Assembly: GCA_019244945.1 (NCBI GenBank)
Contig: JAFASD010000045.1
Coordinates: 1-15,168, forward strand
Source: Acidobacteriaceae bacterium
GTDB taxonomy: Bacteria; Acidobacteriota; Terriglobia; Bryobacterales; Bryobacteraceae
DNA: 15,168 bases
Direction: 5' to 3'
Shown in pieces: positions 6,752 through 14,151 of the stretch. Positions within the stretch are counted from its first letter, which is position 1, and every line of letters begins with the position of its first letter. The notes beneath the pieces are model-generated. The model searched no databases. It saw only the letters and a program-made list of their open reading frames with translations, and was not told the DNA's origin. A program made the translations under genes and the position numbers.

Positions 6752-7559
6752 AATTCGAGTGGACAGTTGTTCGGGTGGTATAGTCAGCGCTCCGGTCGCT
6801 TCGCTCGCGGCTCTGATAGAAAAAATCCTGGACGAATTGCTTGAGCTCATCGGCGTTCAGATCAGAAATTGCCCAATAAGCTGTGTGCGACTGTATCCCG
6901 TGTATTACGTGATATCCCCTGATCACTAAGGCACTCGGTTTGGAGTCAACGTCGGATGCCGGCCAAAGGAATAAATTGATGGGGTGTTGACGACGTTTAT
7001 AGACCAGCGCGGCGACGGCGCGAGCATCTACATAGTCCAGGCGTCCTCCTATTAATGGGAATCCTTCCGGGGATAGATCTCTGATAGGAGGCGCGAAATC
7101 GAGTTTGCCGTTGAACCAAGGCTTCACGGTGTGTTGGTCGGAGGAGGGAACATCGACCAGGTGATTTGCCATGAGCGAGCGAATGTGACTGGACACGACC
7201 TGATCAGCGATCAATTCCGTGCTTGAAGGGCGGAGGGCGCTGCGGAAGAGCAGTGTGCCGAAAGCCAGGCAGATGACGAGACTCGCGGCAACGGCCCACG
7301 CGCGCCATGCTATCGTGCTCGGCTCACCGCGGCGCTCACTCGATCCAAGTTGCGTGCGAATCTTGCGCACCAGACTTTCGGGCGCCTGAAAATACGGAAG
7401 CTGAGTTTTGACGCTAGCTTGCAGGTCTCGGTAGCGTTCAAAAGCAACGCGGCAGGCATCGCAATCGTTCAGGTGGCGTTCGAAATCACGCGCCGACAGG
7501 ACGTCGAGCTCGCGGTCGAGATACGCGTCCAAGGAGTCCTGTATGCGATCGCAGCTCAT
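6636..7559 (-). CDS. Zinc-finger transmembrane anti-sigma factor with a run-on C-terminus
   Basis: The protein has 307 residues from the ATG at 7557-7559, chosen because GAGGGG (7565-7570) stands 5 nt upstream and the ATG overlaps the sigma stop as ATGA. The N-terminal ZAS finger has C3 and H29-x3-C33-x2-C36, which holds the sigma factor. One membrane segment lies at about 88-105. The periplasmic part matches the pattern of RsiW/ChrR-like membrane anti-sigma factors: VKPWFNGKLDFAPP (145-158), FPLIGGRLDYVDARAVAALVY (167-187), INLFLWP (194-200), YWAISDLNADELKQFVQDFF (228-247). Relatives normally end about there. Here about 60 further residues are encoded by a dispersed repeat (6788-6816) and then by the antisense strand of the convergent gene, ending in TAG at 6636. 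The tail is probably not functional. It should sequester the adjacent ECF sigma at the membrane. Confidence 0.9.
   Translation of the reverse strand: MSCDRIQDSLDAYLDRELDVLSARDFERHLNDCDACRVAFERYRDLQASVKTQLPYFQAPESLVRKIRTQLGSSERRGEPSTIAWRAWAVAASLVICLAFGTLLFRSALRPSSTELIADQVVSSHIRSLMANHLVDVPSSDQHTVKPWFNGKLDFAPPIRDLSPEGFPLIGGRLDYVDARAVAALVYKRRQHPINLFLWPASDVDSKPSALVIRGYHVIHGIQSHTAYWAISDLNADELKQFVQDFFYQSRERSDRSADYTTRTTVHSNFIAAKRGNAHNHGSQSPQMPVRPLIRESRLPLPAPCAA
6788..6816. repeat. Dispersed repeat copy inside the 3' end of the anti-sigma gene
   Basis: The plus strand here matches the tract at 2803-2831 in about 24 of 29 positions (GCTCC..TCGCT.CGCTC..GGCTCTGAT). It lies exactly where the anti-sigma homology stops and encodes the charged run YQSRERSDRSAD on the minus strand. 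Confidence 0.65.
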
Positions 7560-8122
7560 TTTCGCCCCTCTTGAATAACGTTGCACAGCCGGCCGTGCAG
7601 TTCTCGTCGGCCGCGAGAAAGCCGAGACATGACAGTCCCCAAAGGTATGTCGAGGATTTGGGCAATTTCCTTGTATGAGAGCTCTTCGAGTTCTCGCAAG
7701 ACCAAGACCTCGCGATATTCCAGCGGCAATTCCTCGACTGCCCGCCTTACCAGTTGCGAGTTAATATTTTCGATTAGCACTGTCTCCGGGTTCGACCACA
7801 GCCCTGTAGCCGGAACAGTCTCATCGAGCTGATCTGCGGGCTCTTCAAGCCCTTTGCGCCTTAGCCGGGTTCGGCAGCAATTTCGGACTATCGCCAGCAA
7901 CCAGGCCCGAGCGTCGCGACCCGGTATGAAGGTTCCAAAGGAGCGCATGGCGCGCAAGAGAGATTCTTGAACGATGTCTTCGGCGTCTTCCTCCCTACGT
8001 GTAAGCCACCGCGCCAAATTGTAAGCGGCATTAACATACGGCAGAACGGTTCTTTCGAACACTTCGCGTTCACCTTTCCGTACGTGTTCTGGAGTGGGTT
8101 TATTCCAGACTTTCTCACTCAT
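7556..8122 (-). CDS. ECF (sigma-70 family) RNA polymerase sigma factor
   Basis: The protein has 188 residues, a usual length for ECF sigmas. Region 2 (about 22-88) includes the core-binding and -10 recognition helix DAEDIVQESLLRAMRSF (46-62). Region 4 (about 127-178) has ELPLEYREVLVLRELEELSYKEIAQILDIPLGTVMSRLSRGRREL, the helix-turn-helix that reads the -35 element. The start is the ATG at 8120-8122. The stop overlaps the anti-sigma ATG (ATGA), the standard translational coupling of sigma/anti-sigma pairs. The divergent metallophosphoesterase-cupredoxin gene is the likely target, with an ECF-like -35/-10 pair between them. The inducing signal is unknown; envelope, redox or metal stress is a guess from the cupredoxin neighbour. 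Confidence 0.95.
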   Translation of the reverse strand: MSEKVWNKPTPEHVRKGEREVFERTVLPYVNAAYNLARWLTRREEDAEDIVQESLLRAMRSFGTFIPGRDARAWLLAIVRNCCRTRLRRKGLEEPADQLDETVPATGLWSNPETVLIENINSQLVRRAVEELPLEYREVLVLRELEELSYKEIAQILDIPLGTVMSRLSRGRRELHGRLCNVIQEGRK

Positions 8123-8146
8123 CTATCCGCCCATCTCACAATCTGA

Positions 8147-8173
8147 GGAACAAAACAAGATTTAACACGGTAT
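8147..8173 (+). promoter_or_regulatory. Possible ECF-type promoter upstream of the metallophosphoesterase gene
   Basis: GGAAC at 8147-8151 is followed after 16 bp by CGGTAT (8168-8173), a common ECF -35/-10 layout. It points toward the TTG start at 8249 and implies a leader of roughly 70 nt. It lies in the 126-bp divergent spacer beside the sigma gene. Short motifs like this arise by chance. Confidence 0.35.
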
Positions 8174-8237
8174 TGGAATAATTTGTTGCTTGCCGAAGTA
8201 ATGCCAAGTGAAGGCGCACGCGCAACATTTACTCAGA

Positions 8238-8242
8238 AGGAG
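8238..8242 (+). promoter_or_regulatory. Shine-Dalgarno AGGAG that fixes a TTG start
   Basis: AGGAG lies 6 nt before the TTG at 8249-8251, and a Tat signal peptide follows. This favours the TTG over the upstream in-frame TTG/ATG codons at 8183 and 8201, whose added residues are not signal-like. Confidence 0.75.
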
Positions 8243-8248
8243 AAGCAC

Positions 8249-9508
8249 TTGGCTCGGAAGATCAGAGATAACTCGAATAAAGACGGAATAGATCGACGCG
8301 GATTCCTGGAATGTATGGCCTGGGCCGGGACAGGAATGATCTGGAGCGTAAGTGGAGGAGTGCTTAGCTCAAAAGCGTTCGGCAAGACTCCTCCTCAGCA
8401 GATGGCGGAGAACGCGGGTTTCAGTTTCGTTCAGATCAGCGACAGTCACATTGGTTTCAACAAAGAAGCGAATAAAGACGTCAGTGCAACTTTACAAGAG
8501 GCGATTAGCCGGATCAATGCGCTCGAACATACACCGGATTTCTTGATCCACACAGGCGACTTGAGCCATCTCTCGAAGCCGACGGAATTCGACACGCTCG
8601 ATCAGATCCTCACGTCAGCAAAAACGGGGCAGCGATTCTTTGTCCCTGGCGAACATGACATGCTGGCCGACAACGGGCAGCAATATCTCGCGCGTTACGG
8701 CAAAGACACCAAGGGCGCAGGATGGTACAGCTTCGATCACAAAGGAGTTCACTTCATTGCGCTGGTCAACGTTGTCGATCTTCAAGCAGGTGGCCTGGGA
8801 AGGCTGGGGAACGAACAGCTGGATTGGTTGCGGAAGGATCTCGCGGGTCGCACGGACAGCACGCCGATTGTCGTCTTCGCGCACATCCCGCTCTGGATTG
8901 TTTATCCAGATTGGGGCTGGGGCACTGGGGACGGCGGTCAGGCCCTGTCTTACATGAAACGTTTCGGCTCAGTTACGGTGCTGAACGGGCACATTCATCA
9001 AACCATGCAAAAAGTTGAGGGCAACGTGTTCTATCACACCGCGATGTCGACCGCGTTCCCCCAACCGAAGCCTGGAACTGCTCCATCTCCTGGCCCTATG
9101 AAGGTTCCGGCGGATCAGTTACGCGATGTGCTCGGCATCACTCATGTTAACTACGTAGCCGGCAACCACACGCTCGCGGTTGTGGATTCCACTCTCGCGA
9201 TGGGTTCCTTGTCGCGAACGAGTCTTCGAAACGTTGTCAATGCAGCAGAAGTGAAGATCGATAATTTCTCCTTCACACCTAAATCATTAACCGTCAAAAT
9301 CGGGAGCACGGTTACCTGGACGAATCGCGACGACATACCGCATATGGTCGTGAGCACCGAGAAAAAGTTTTCGTCTCCCGTGCTCGATACGGATCAGGTA
9401 TTTTCTTTTCGGTTTGAAGAACAGGGCTCTTATCCGTACTTCTGCAAGATTCATCCAATGATGACGGGAACCGTTGTTGTCGAGAAACCTGTGTCGGGAA
9501 CGGCGTGA
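8249..9508 (+). CDS. Tat-exported metallophosphoesterase fused to a C-terminal cupredoxin domain
   Basis: The protein has 419 residues from a TTG start chosen by its AGGAG. The N-terminus has the twin-arginine motif DRRGFLE (R16-R17) before a weakly hydrophobic stretch, so it should be exported folded. The metallophosphoesterase domain (about 55-300) shows QISDSHIG (D65, H67), HTGDLSH (D104), PGEHDM (134-138, where the classical GNHD has E for N), VFAHIP (H212) and LNGHIHQ (H248, H250), a dinuclear metal site. The last 85 residues are a plastocyanin-like cupredoxin: FSFTPKSLTVKIGSTVTWTN, then H365 (DIPHMV), C399, H402 and M405 (YFCKIHPMM), a type 1 copper site. The substrate is unknown. It is divergent from the ECF sigma/anti-sigma operon and convergent with the HPt gene 16 bp away. 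The neighbourhood suggests sigma control in a periplasmic redox or stress response. Confidence 0.92.
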   Translation: MARKIRDNSNKDGIDRRGFLECMAWAGTGMIWSVSGGVLSSKAFGKTPPQQMAENAGFSFVQISDSHIGFNKEANKDVSATLQEAISRINALEHTPDFLIHTGDLSHLSKPTEFDTLDQILTSAKTGQRFFVPGEHDMLADNGQQYLARYGKDTKGAGWYSFDHKGVHFIALVNVVDLQAGGLGRLGNEQLDWLRKDLAGRTDSTPIVVFAHIPLWIVYPDWGWGTGDGGQALSYMKRFGSVTVLNGHIHQTMQKVEGNVFYHTAMSTAFPQPKPGTAPSPGPMKVPADQLRDVLGITHVNYVAGNHTLAVVDSTLAMGSLSRTSLRNVVNAAEVKIDNFSFTPKSLTVKIGSTVTWTNRDDIPHMVVSTEKKFSSPVLDTDQVFSFRFEEQGSYPYFCKIHPMMTGTVVVEKPVSGTA

Positions 9509-9524
9509 GAAGGCCGAATCCACA

Positions 9525-9845
9525 CTAAGCGACCCCTTCATCGGGCTGTTGTTCATCTGGTTGTTGGGAAGAGCCGGCGTGGTCCAGATAGTCTCTTAGC
9601 CGGGTCAATTCGTGGGTGAAGGACACTGGATCTGCCTGTTCGGCGGAGTGCTCCAAGGCGGCTCCTATGCGGGAGAGTTCAGCGAGTCCGAAAGAGCGGC
9701 CACTGCCCTTTAAGTTATGGCCTAAGATGCGCAACTGCTCAAAATCAGAGGCATCAAGAAGGTCAGTCATTATCGGAAGTTCGTGCTTGCGGGCGGTCAA
9801 GTACGCGGGGAGTAGCTCCTGAACGATCCGGCTAATCGTCTTCAT
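9525..9845 (-). CDS. Stand-alone histidine phosphotransfer (HPt) protein
   Basis: The protein has 106 residues, all helical in character. The HPt signature LGHNLKGSGRSFGL (41-54) carries the phospho-accepting H43. Flanking helices are ISRIVQELLPAYLTARKHEL (4-23) and LAELSRIGAALEHSAE (54-69), continuing to YLDHAG. The tail contains a QQPDE-QQPDE duplication (about 94-103). HPt proteins shuttle phosphate between the receiver of a hybrid kinase and a response regulator. The start is the ATG at 9843-9845 with GAGG nine bases upstream. It is divergent from a hybrid kinase that has a receiver but no HPt, which makes that kinase the natural donor. The acceptor may be an orphan receiver such as the one at 4033-4845 (inferred). 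Confidence 0.9.
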   Translation of the reverse strand: MKTISRIVQELLPAYLTARKHELPIMTDLLDASDFEQLRILGHNLKGSGRSFGLAELSRIGAALEHSAEQADPVSFTHELTRLRDYLDHAGSSQQPDEQQPDEGVA

Positions 9846-9855
9846 TTCGGTTTAC

Positions 9856-9898
9856 CTCATCGGCAAAAAGACGTTTCTGTTTTGTTCTGGCCGATGAG
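9856..9898. promoter_or_regulatory. Perfect 9-bp inverted repeat in the HPt/hybrid-kinase divergent spacer
   Basis: CTCATCGGC (9856-9864) and GCCGATGAG (9890-9898) are separated by 25 bp in the 70-bp spacer between divergent genes. The arrangement is symmetric relative to the two genes, as expected of a shared operator. The left arm also overlaps the GAGG ribosome-binding site of the HPt gene. Confidence 0.5.
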
Positions 9899-9915
9899 AT
9901 GGACACGGTCGCGAA

Positions 9916-11889
9916 ATGAACATTCACCTCAGGTTGCGCGCCGCAATCGCCGGCTCCCTGCTGCTTCTATTAACGATCGGCACTATTTCCGAGTACTGTC
10001 TAAGGCAGTCCACGCCAGAAGCAGGTTCGCTTGAGCAGAGCCGTGAGATTCTGACCATACTGCACTGGGCGCAGCCACCGAATCATAGCTCCTCGGCTGC
10101 CGCGACGTGGATACTGATTGGGACTCTGCTGAGCGTTTTTCTGATTGTCTTTTTCGGCCTCTGGATCCATCGTGATGTAACACGTCGGCAAGAAGCCGAG
10201 GCTGCCTTATCCCGGATGGAAGAGGGGTTGGAGGCGCGAGTTCGCGAACGCACCGCGGATCTTTCTAAGACAGTGACATTTCTCGAAGCCGAATTAGTTG
10301 AGCAGCAAAAAACCGGCGAGCAGTTGCGGGAGAGCGAACTCCGGTACGGGTTATTGTTCGAAACCGGCTCTCTCGGCAAGGTAATCTGCGATGCCGAAAC
10401 GCTTGCATTGTTGGCAGCGAATTCGGCAGCCCAACAGTTATTTGGCTATAGCCGCGAGGAATTCCTGCAAATGACTATGGCGGGCATCCTGCACCCGGAG
10501 GAGGTTGCGGCCATGATGGATTTTCTGACCGCGACCCAAACGACAGGCTTTTCGAGCAGCACGTTTGTCGCCCAACATAAGAGCGGCAAACTGATCACCA
10601 TCGAAGCTAGAGCACAGAGCATTGAATTCCACGGGCGACGGGCACAGCTGTGGCAAGTGATCGATGTGGTAACGGAACACAAGCGCCTGGAATTACAGCT
10701 CCGTCAATCCCAGAAAATGGAATCCATCGGAAATCTAGCCGGGGGAATTGCACATGACTTCAATAACCTCCTCACCGTAATCCTGGGGCACAGCCAAAAA
10801 GCTCTCAGCGACTTAGATGGTGGCAATCCTCTACGGGAGAAAGTTGCGGAAATTCAGGCAGCGGGCCAACGCGCTGCCAGTCTGACGAGCCAGCTTCTGG
10901 CATTTAGCCGGAAGCAGGTTTTGAAGCCGCAAATTCTCGAGATAAATAGCGTGGTCTCGAATATTAGCGAAATGCTTGGAAGGCTGTTGGGCGAGGATAT
11001 TCAGATGTCGCTTCATCTCGACCCCAAGGCAGGCCACGTTGAGGCAGATCCGACACAACTCGAGCAAGTTCTGGTCAATTTGGCCGTCAATGCGCGAGAT
11101 GCCATGCCTAATGGTGGGGAACTGGTGATCGAAAGTCGCAGTCTCAGACTGGACCGCCATGCCGCGGCCCTGAATGGCCTCGAGCCGGGACCATACGTGC
11201 TGCTCGCGGTGAGGGATACGGGTTGTGGGATGGACGAGCAGACCCAAGCCAGGATTTTTGAGCCATTCTTTACCACTAAAGAAGTGGGCAAAGGTACGGG
11301 CCTAGGATTGTCGACCGTGTTGGGTGTAGTCCAACAAAGCGGCGGGACGGTGACAGTTTACTCCGAGACGGGCGTCGGCACAACCTTCAAAATCTATTTG
11401 CCGCTTGTGGATGCTCCCGACGCAAGAATAGCTGAGTCGGACGAATGTAATCTAGCCGCGGCTCCCGCTGGAGGAACAATTCTGCTGGTGGAGGACGAGC
11501 CTTCGCTTCGCGCTTTGGCTCGGGAAGTACTGCGAGAGGCCGGTTACGTAGTGTTCGAAGCGAAAAACGGGAGGGAGGCGCTTCAACTTGCGAACGATCT
11601 CGCCTGCCCGCCGGATCTGCTGTTGACCGACGTGGTTATGCCCGAAATGAGCGGAGTTGCTGTAGCCGCGGAGCTGCAAAAAAAATGGCCCGGGTTGACC
11701 GTGCTATGCACTTCCGGCTACACCGACCACGCGTTGCTGGAACGTGGCGCTCTACCTCAGGACATCCGGTTTCTGCAGAAGCCCTATATGCCCGAGTCCT
11801 TACTCGAACAGGTAGCTGCCGTTCTCAGGAGCAGGAAACGTCAGGCGAATGAAGAAAGCGCTGAGAGTTTACTGGTCTCCAGTATCTGA
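9916..11889 (+). CDS. Membrane hybrid sensor histidine kinase (TM-PAS-HisKA-HATPase-REC)
   Basis: The protein has 657 residues. Two membrane segments (about 9-25 and 63-83) bracket a short periplasmic loop of about 37 residues. A coiled-coil linker (about 90-140), a PAS domain (about 140-255) and the kinase core follow. The H-box is GGIAHDFNN with H280, the N-box LAVNARDAMPNGG, then DTGCGMD (434-440), FEPFFTTK and GKGTGLGLS (458-466). A C-terminal receiver (about 520-640) has D527, phospho-acceptor D572 (LTDVVMP), T599 and K622 (QKPY). All catalytic residues are present. The loop is too small for a usual sensor fold, so sensing probably occurs through the PAS. No HPt domain is present; the divergent stand-alone HPt gene supplies one. 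The start ATG at 9916 lacks a good Shine-Dalgarno. The 3' end overlaps the convergent WaaA-LpxK gene by 21 bp. Confidence 0.95.
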   Translation: MNIHLRLRAAIAGSLLLLLTIGTISEYCLRQSTPEAGSLEQSREILTILHWAQPPNHSSSAAATWILIGTLLSVFLIVFFGLWIHRDVTRRQEAEAALSRMEEGLEARVRERTADLSKTVTFLEAELVEQQKTGEQLRESELRYGLLFETGSLGKVICDAETLALLAANSAAQQLFGYSREEFLQMTMAGILHPEEVAAMMDFLTATQTTGFSSSTFVAQHKSGKLITIEARAQSIEFHGRRAQLWQVIDVVTEHKRLELQLRQSQKMESIGNLAGGIAHDFNNLLTVILGHSQKALSDLDGGNPLREKVAEIQAAGQRAASLTSQLLAFSRKQVLKPQILEINSVVSNISEMLGRLLGEDIQMSLHLDPKAGHVEADPTQLEQVLVNLAVNARDAMPNGGELVIESRSLRLDRHAAALNGLEPGPYVLLAVRDTGCGMDEQTQARIFEPFFTTKEVGKGTGLGLSTVLGVVQQSGGTVTVYSETGVGTTFKIYLPLVDAPDARIAESDECNLAAAPAGGTILLVEDEPSLRALAREVLREAGYVVFEAKNGREALQLANDLACPPDLLLTDVVMPEMSGVAVAAELQKKWPGLTVLCTSGYTDHALLERGALPQDIRFLQKPYMPESLLEQVAAVLRSRKRQANEESAESLLVSSI

Positions 11890-14151
11890 AGTTTCTTTGT
11901 GTTCGGAGCGGCCGGGCGAGGACGCTCGGCGCGGACGAGGACGTCCGCCCCACAAGTAGCGCTCCTGTTCGAAGAGCGCGAAGAATGCCGCTTCGTTATC
12001 AAGTTCCAGTTCTAATTCGAGCCAGGCAAGATCGAACGGAGAGATAGCCTTATCTAGATTGCTGGGGCAGTTGAGGCGATCTTTTTCAGTTGTTACCAGG
12101 ATGTCTGCGCCATGAACGCGCGCTTGATGAGCGACTCTTTGCAACTCGAAGGGCTTATAGACGTGATGATCGCCGAAGGCCCAGCGGAAGACGACCTCGA
12201 GGCCGAGAGACTCGAGGGTGAGCCAAAAATTGCGCGGATTTCCCAGGCCGCAAAATGCGGCGACGCGGCGGGAAGGCAGGGCTTTGACGGGTGCTCCGCT
12301 CCGGTAATCCCGCCAGGACCGCGTTTTTGAGAGCGCACGGAATACCGGGGCGCGCGGGTTATAATCGCGGACTCGATCGCGAATGGCTTCGAAGCGAAGA
12401 TCTGTTTCGGCGCGGGTGACGACGAGGGCGCCGGCGCGTGAGAGCGCGTCGAGGGGCTCGCGGAGGCGTCCAAGTGGAACCACTCCTTCCTGTCCGAAGG
12501 GGTCGAGCCCATCGAGCAGAACAACATCCAAATCGCGCTTTACTCGCGCGTGTTGGAATCCATCATCCAGCAACAGAACATCTGTCGAAGGAAACTGGCG
12601 AAGCAAGATGTTGGCGGTTTCATAGCGGTTCGCGCCAATTCCGACCGGAGCGATACCGGAGCGCAAGAAGATTTGAGCTTCATCTCCCGTGATGGCGCGG
12701 GGAACCGTACTTCCTGGACCAAAGACGAGATTTGGCGCGGGCGAGCGGCGTTGGTATCCGCGGGTCAAAATCGCTGGCGAGTAGCCGCGTTCGGTGAGGC
12801 GCTTGGCAAGATACGTGGTAAATGGCGTTTTTCCAGATCCGCCCACGGTAATTCCGCCGATGCTTACGACTGGAACCGGCAAGTTGGTGACCCAATCGGC
12901 ATAGTGCTCGAAATTTCGGCGCCTGACGAGTCCTCCATTGCGCCAGAGAAGAGCGAGCGCGCCGAGTACCGAACGTGAAACCACGTTGTGAACGGGTTTG
13001 AGATAGGCGGCGTGATAGAGGGGCCAGAGGCGGCGGGCGATGGAGGTCGACACGCCTTTCTTGCCGGCAACGAATTGTTGCGCGCGGTTGCCGAGCTCTG
13101 CGGCGCGGGCCGGGTCAAGCAGCAACTCGCGCACGCTGGTCAAAAGATCCGCTTGGTGGTTGATTTGGATGATCGCGCCGGCTTGGAGGAAATCGCAGGT
13201 GATGGCTTCGAAGTTCTCCATGTGTGGGCCGACGATTACGGGTACGCCCGCAGCGGCGGGCTCGATGACATTGTGGCCACCGCGCGGGGCAAGGGAACCG
13301 CCCACAAAGGCGACCTGTGCAAGCGAATAGATACTGGAGAGCTCGCCGATGGTATCGAGCAAGAGCACGCCAGGCAGTTCGAGCGTGAGCGATCGATTGG
13401 CTTTCAGCGCGGTGCGGCGGAGATAACGGACACCGCTGGTTTCGAGCTTGCGGGCGACCGGCGCGAAGCGAGCAGGCTGGCGCGGCGCAAGGATGAGCAA
13501 CAGATGCGGAAACTCGGGCGCCAAGGCTTGAAAGGCGCGTATGACGATTTCGTCTTCATCGATGGAGTGGCGCACGAGGCTGCCGGCTTCGTTGGGACCG
13601 GCGGTACTCGCTGCAATCCAGATTTGTTCGGCTCCGAAAGAGGGGAGATCGATGGGATCCGGGATGGTTCGAGCTTCGTATTTGAGATTCGCCGCGATTT
13701 CGAGTTTTGATGCGGGCGCTCCGAGTTGCGCGTAGCGATCACGATCGGCGGCGCTTTGCACCAAGAGAATGTCGGGCAAGTGGAGAATGGGAGCGAAGAA
13801 GCTTTTCAGGGTGCGATAGCGGGGCCAGGCGCGGGTTGAAATGCGTCCGTTGACGATGGCCAGGCGAGCGCCCGAGCGCTTCACCTCTGCATAAAAATTT
13901 GGCCAGATCTCGGTTTCGAGAACGATGACCAGGGCGGGACGGATGGCTCGCAGCACCCGGCGTAAAGCGGATGCGTAGTCGAGGGGAGAATAGAAGATTC
14001 CATCCACGAGCGAGAATGCGTTGTGTATGGCGGCCCTCCTGCCTGCGACAGTGGAAACGGACAGATAGATGGGGATGGACGGCTCGTCGGAACGCAACTT
14101 TTTGATAAGAGCGACGGCGGAGGCGACTTCACCGACCGATACGGCATGCAA
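11869..14151 (-). CDS. Bifunctional Kdo transferase (WaaA/KdtA)-tetraacyldisaccharide 4'-kinase (LpxK) fusion
   Basis: The protein has 760 residues from an in-frame TTG. Residues 1-385 are WaaA, which adds Kdo to lipid IVA: HAVSVGE (2-8, with E8 matching the family's catalytic glutamate), VLETEIWPN (77-85), NGRIS, LAPRQPARF, and FVGGSLAPRGGHNVIEPAAAG (282-302). Residues about 390-735 are LpxK, which phosphorylates the lipid A precursor at 4': P-loop VGGSGKTP (436-443), LTRGYQR, LLLDDGFQH (527-534), LREPL, AFCGLGNPRNF, FGDHHVY and LVTTEKDR. Both sites are complete and act at the cytoplasmic face. The usual WaaA N-terminus is encoded further upstream in the same frame (LLLYRFLQVLSFPF..., to about 14322) but no ATG, GTG or TTG lies there, so the true start is unclear. 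The last 25 residues come from a GC-rich repeat and the 3' overlap with the hybrid-kinase gene. Confidence 0.93.
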   Translation of the reverse strand: MHAVSVGEVASAVALIKKLRSDEPSIPIYLSVSTVAGRRAAIHNAFSLVDGIFYSPLDYASALRRVLRAIRPALVIVLETEIWPNFYAEVKRSGARLAIVNGRISTRAWPRYRTLKSFFAPILHLPDILLVQSAADRDRYAQLGAPASKLEIAANLKYEARTIPDPIDLPSFGAEQIWIAASTAGPNEAGSLVRHSIDEDEIVIRAFQALAPEFPHLLLILAPRQPARFAPVARKLETSGVRYLRRTALKANRSLTLELPGVLLLDTIGELSSIYSLAQVAFVGGSLAPRGGHNVIEPAAAGVPVIVGPHMENFEAITCDFLQAGAIIQINHQADLLTSVRELLLDPARAAELGNRAQQFVAGKKGVSTSIARRLWPLYHAAYLKPVHNVVSRSVLGALALLWRNGGLVRRRNFEHYADWVTNLPVPVVSIGGITVGGSGKTPFTTYLAKRLTERGYSPAILTRGYQRRSPAPNLVFGPGSTVPRAITGDEAQIFLRSGIAPVGIGANRYETANILLRQFPSTDVLLLDDGFQHARVKRDLDVVLLDGLDPFGQEGVVPLGRLREPLDALSRAGALVVTRAETDLRFEAIRDRVRDYNPRAPVFRALSKTRSWRDYRSGAPVKALPSRRVAAFCGLGNPRNFWLTLESLGLEVVFRWAFGDHHVYKPFELQRVAHQARVHGADILVTTEKDRLNCPSNLDKAISPFDLAWLELELELDNEAAFFALFEQERYLWGGRPRPRRASSPGRSEHKETSDTGDQ
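11917..11948. repeat. GC-rich repeat/hairpin encoding the LpxK tail
   Basis: CGAGGACG occurs twice, at 11917-11924 and 11936-11943 (19-bp offset). GCGGAC (11931-11936) and GTCCGC (11943-11948) form a 6-bp GC stem with a 6-nt loop. It lies just past the kinase stop and encodes GGRPRPRRASSPGRS on the minus strand. It could act as a weak structural barrier between the convergent genes; no T-run follows on either side, so it is not a typical intrinsic terminator. Confidence 0.5.

Noticed and set aside
7560..7586. Nine-residue longer anti-sigma start (MQRYSRGAK)
   Set aside because: The internal ATG has GAGGGG at good spacing and the ATGA overlap with the sigma stop.
8149..8187. AACAAA / TTTGTT inverted repeat in the sigma/phosphoesterase spacer
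   Set aside because: Six AT-rich bases with a 27-bp gap are easily explained by chance.
9509..9524. Terminator between the convergent phosphoesterase and HPt genes
   Set aside because: The 16-bp gap has no stem-loop or T-run.
12988..13710. Plus-strand frame of 240 codons antisense to the WaaA domain
   Set aside because: Opposite strand of conserved WaaA motifs; glycine/arginine/glutamate-rich with no recognisable fold.
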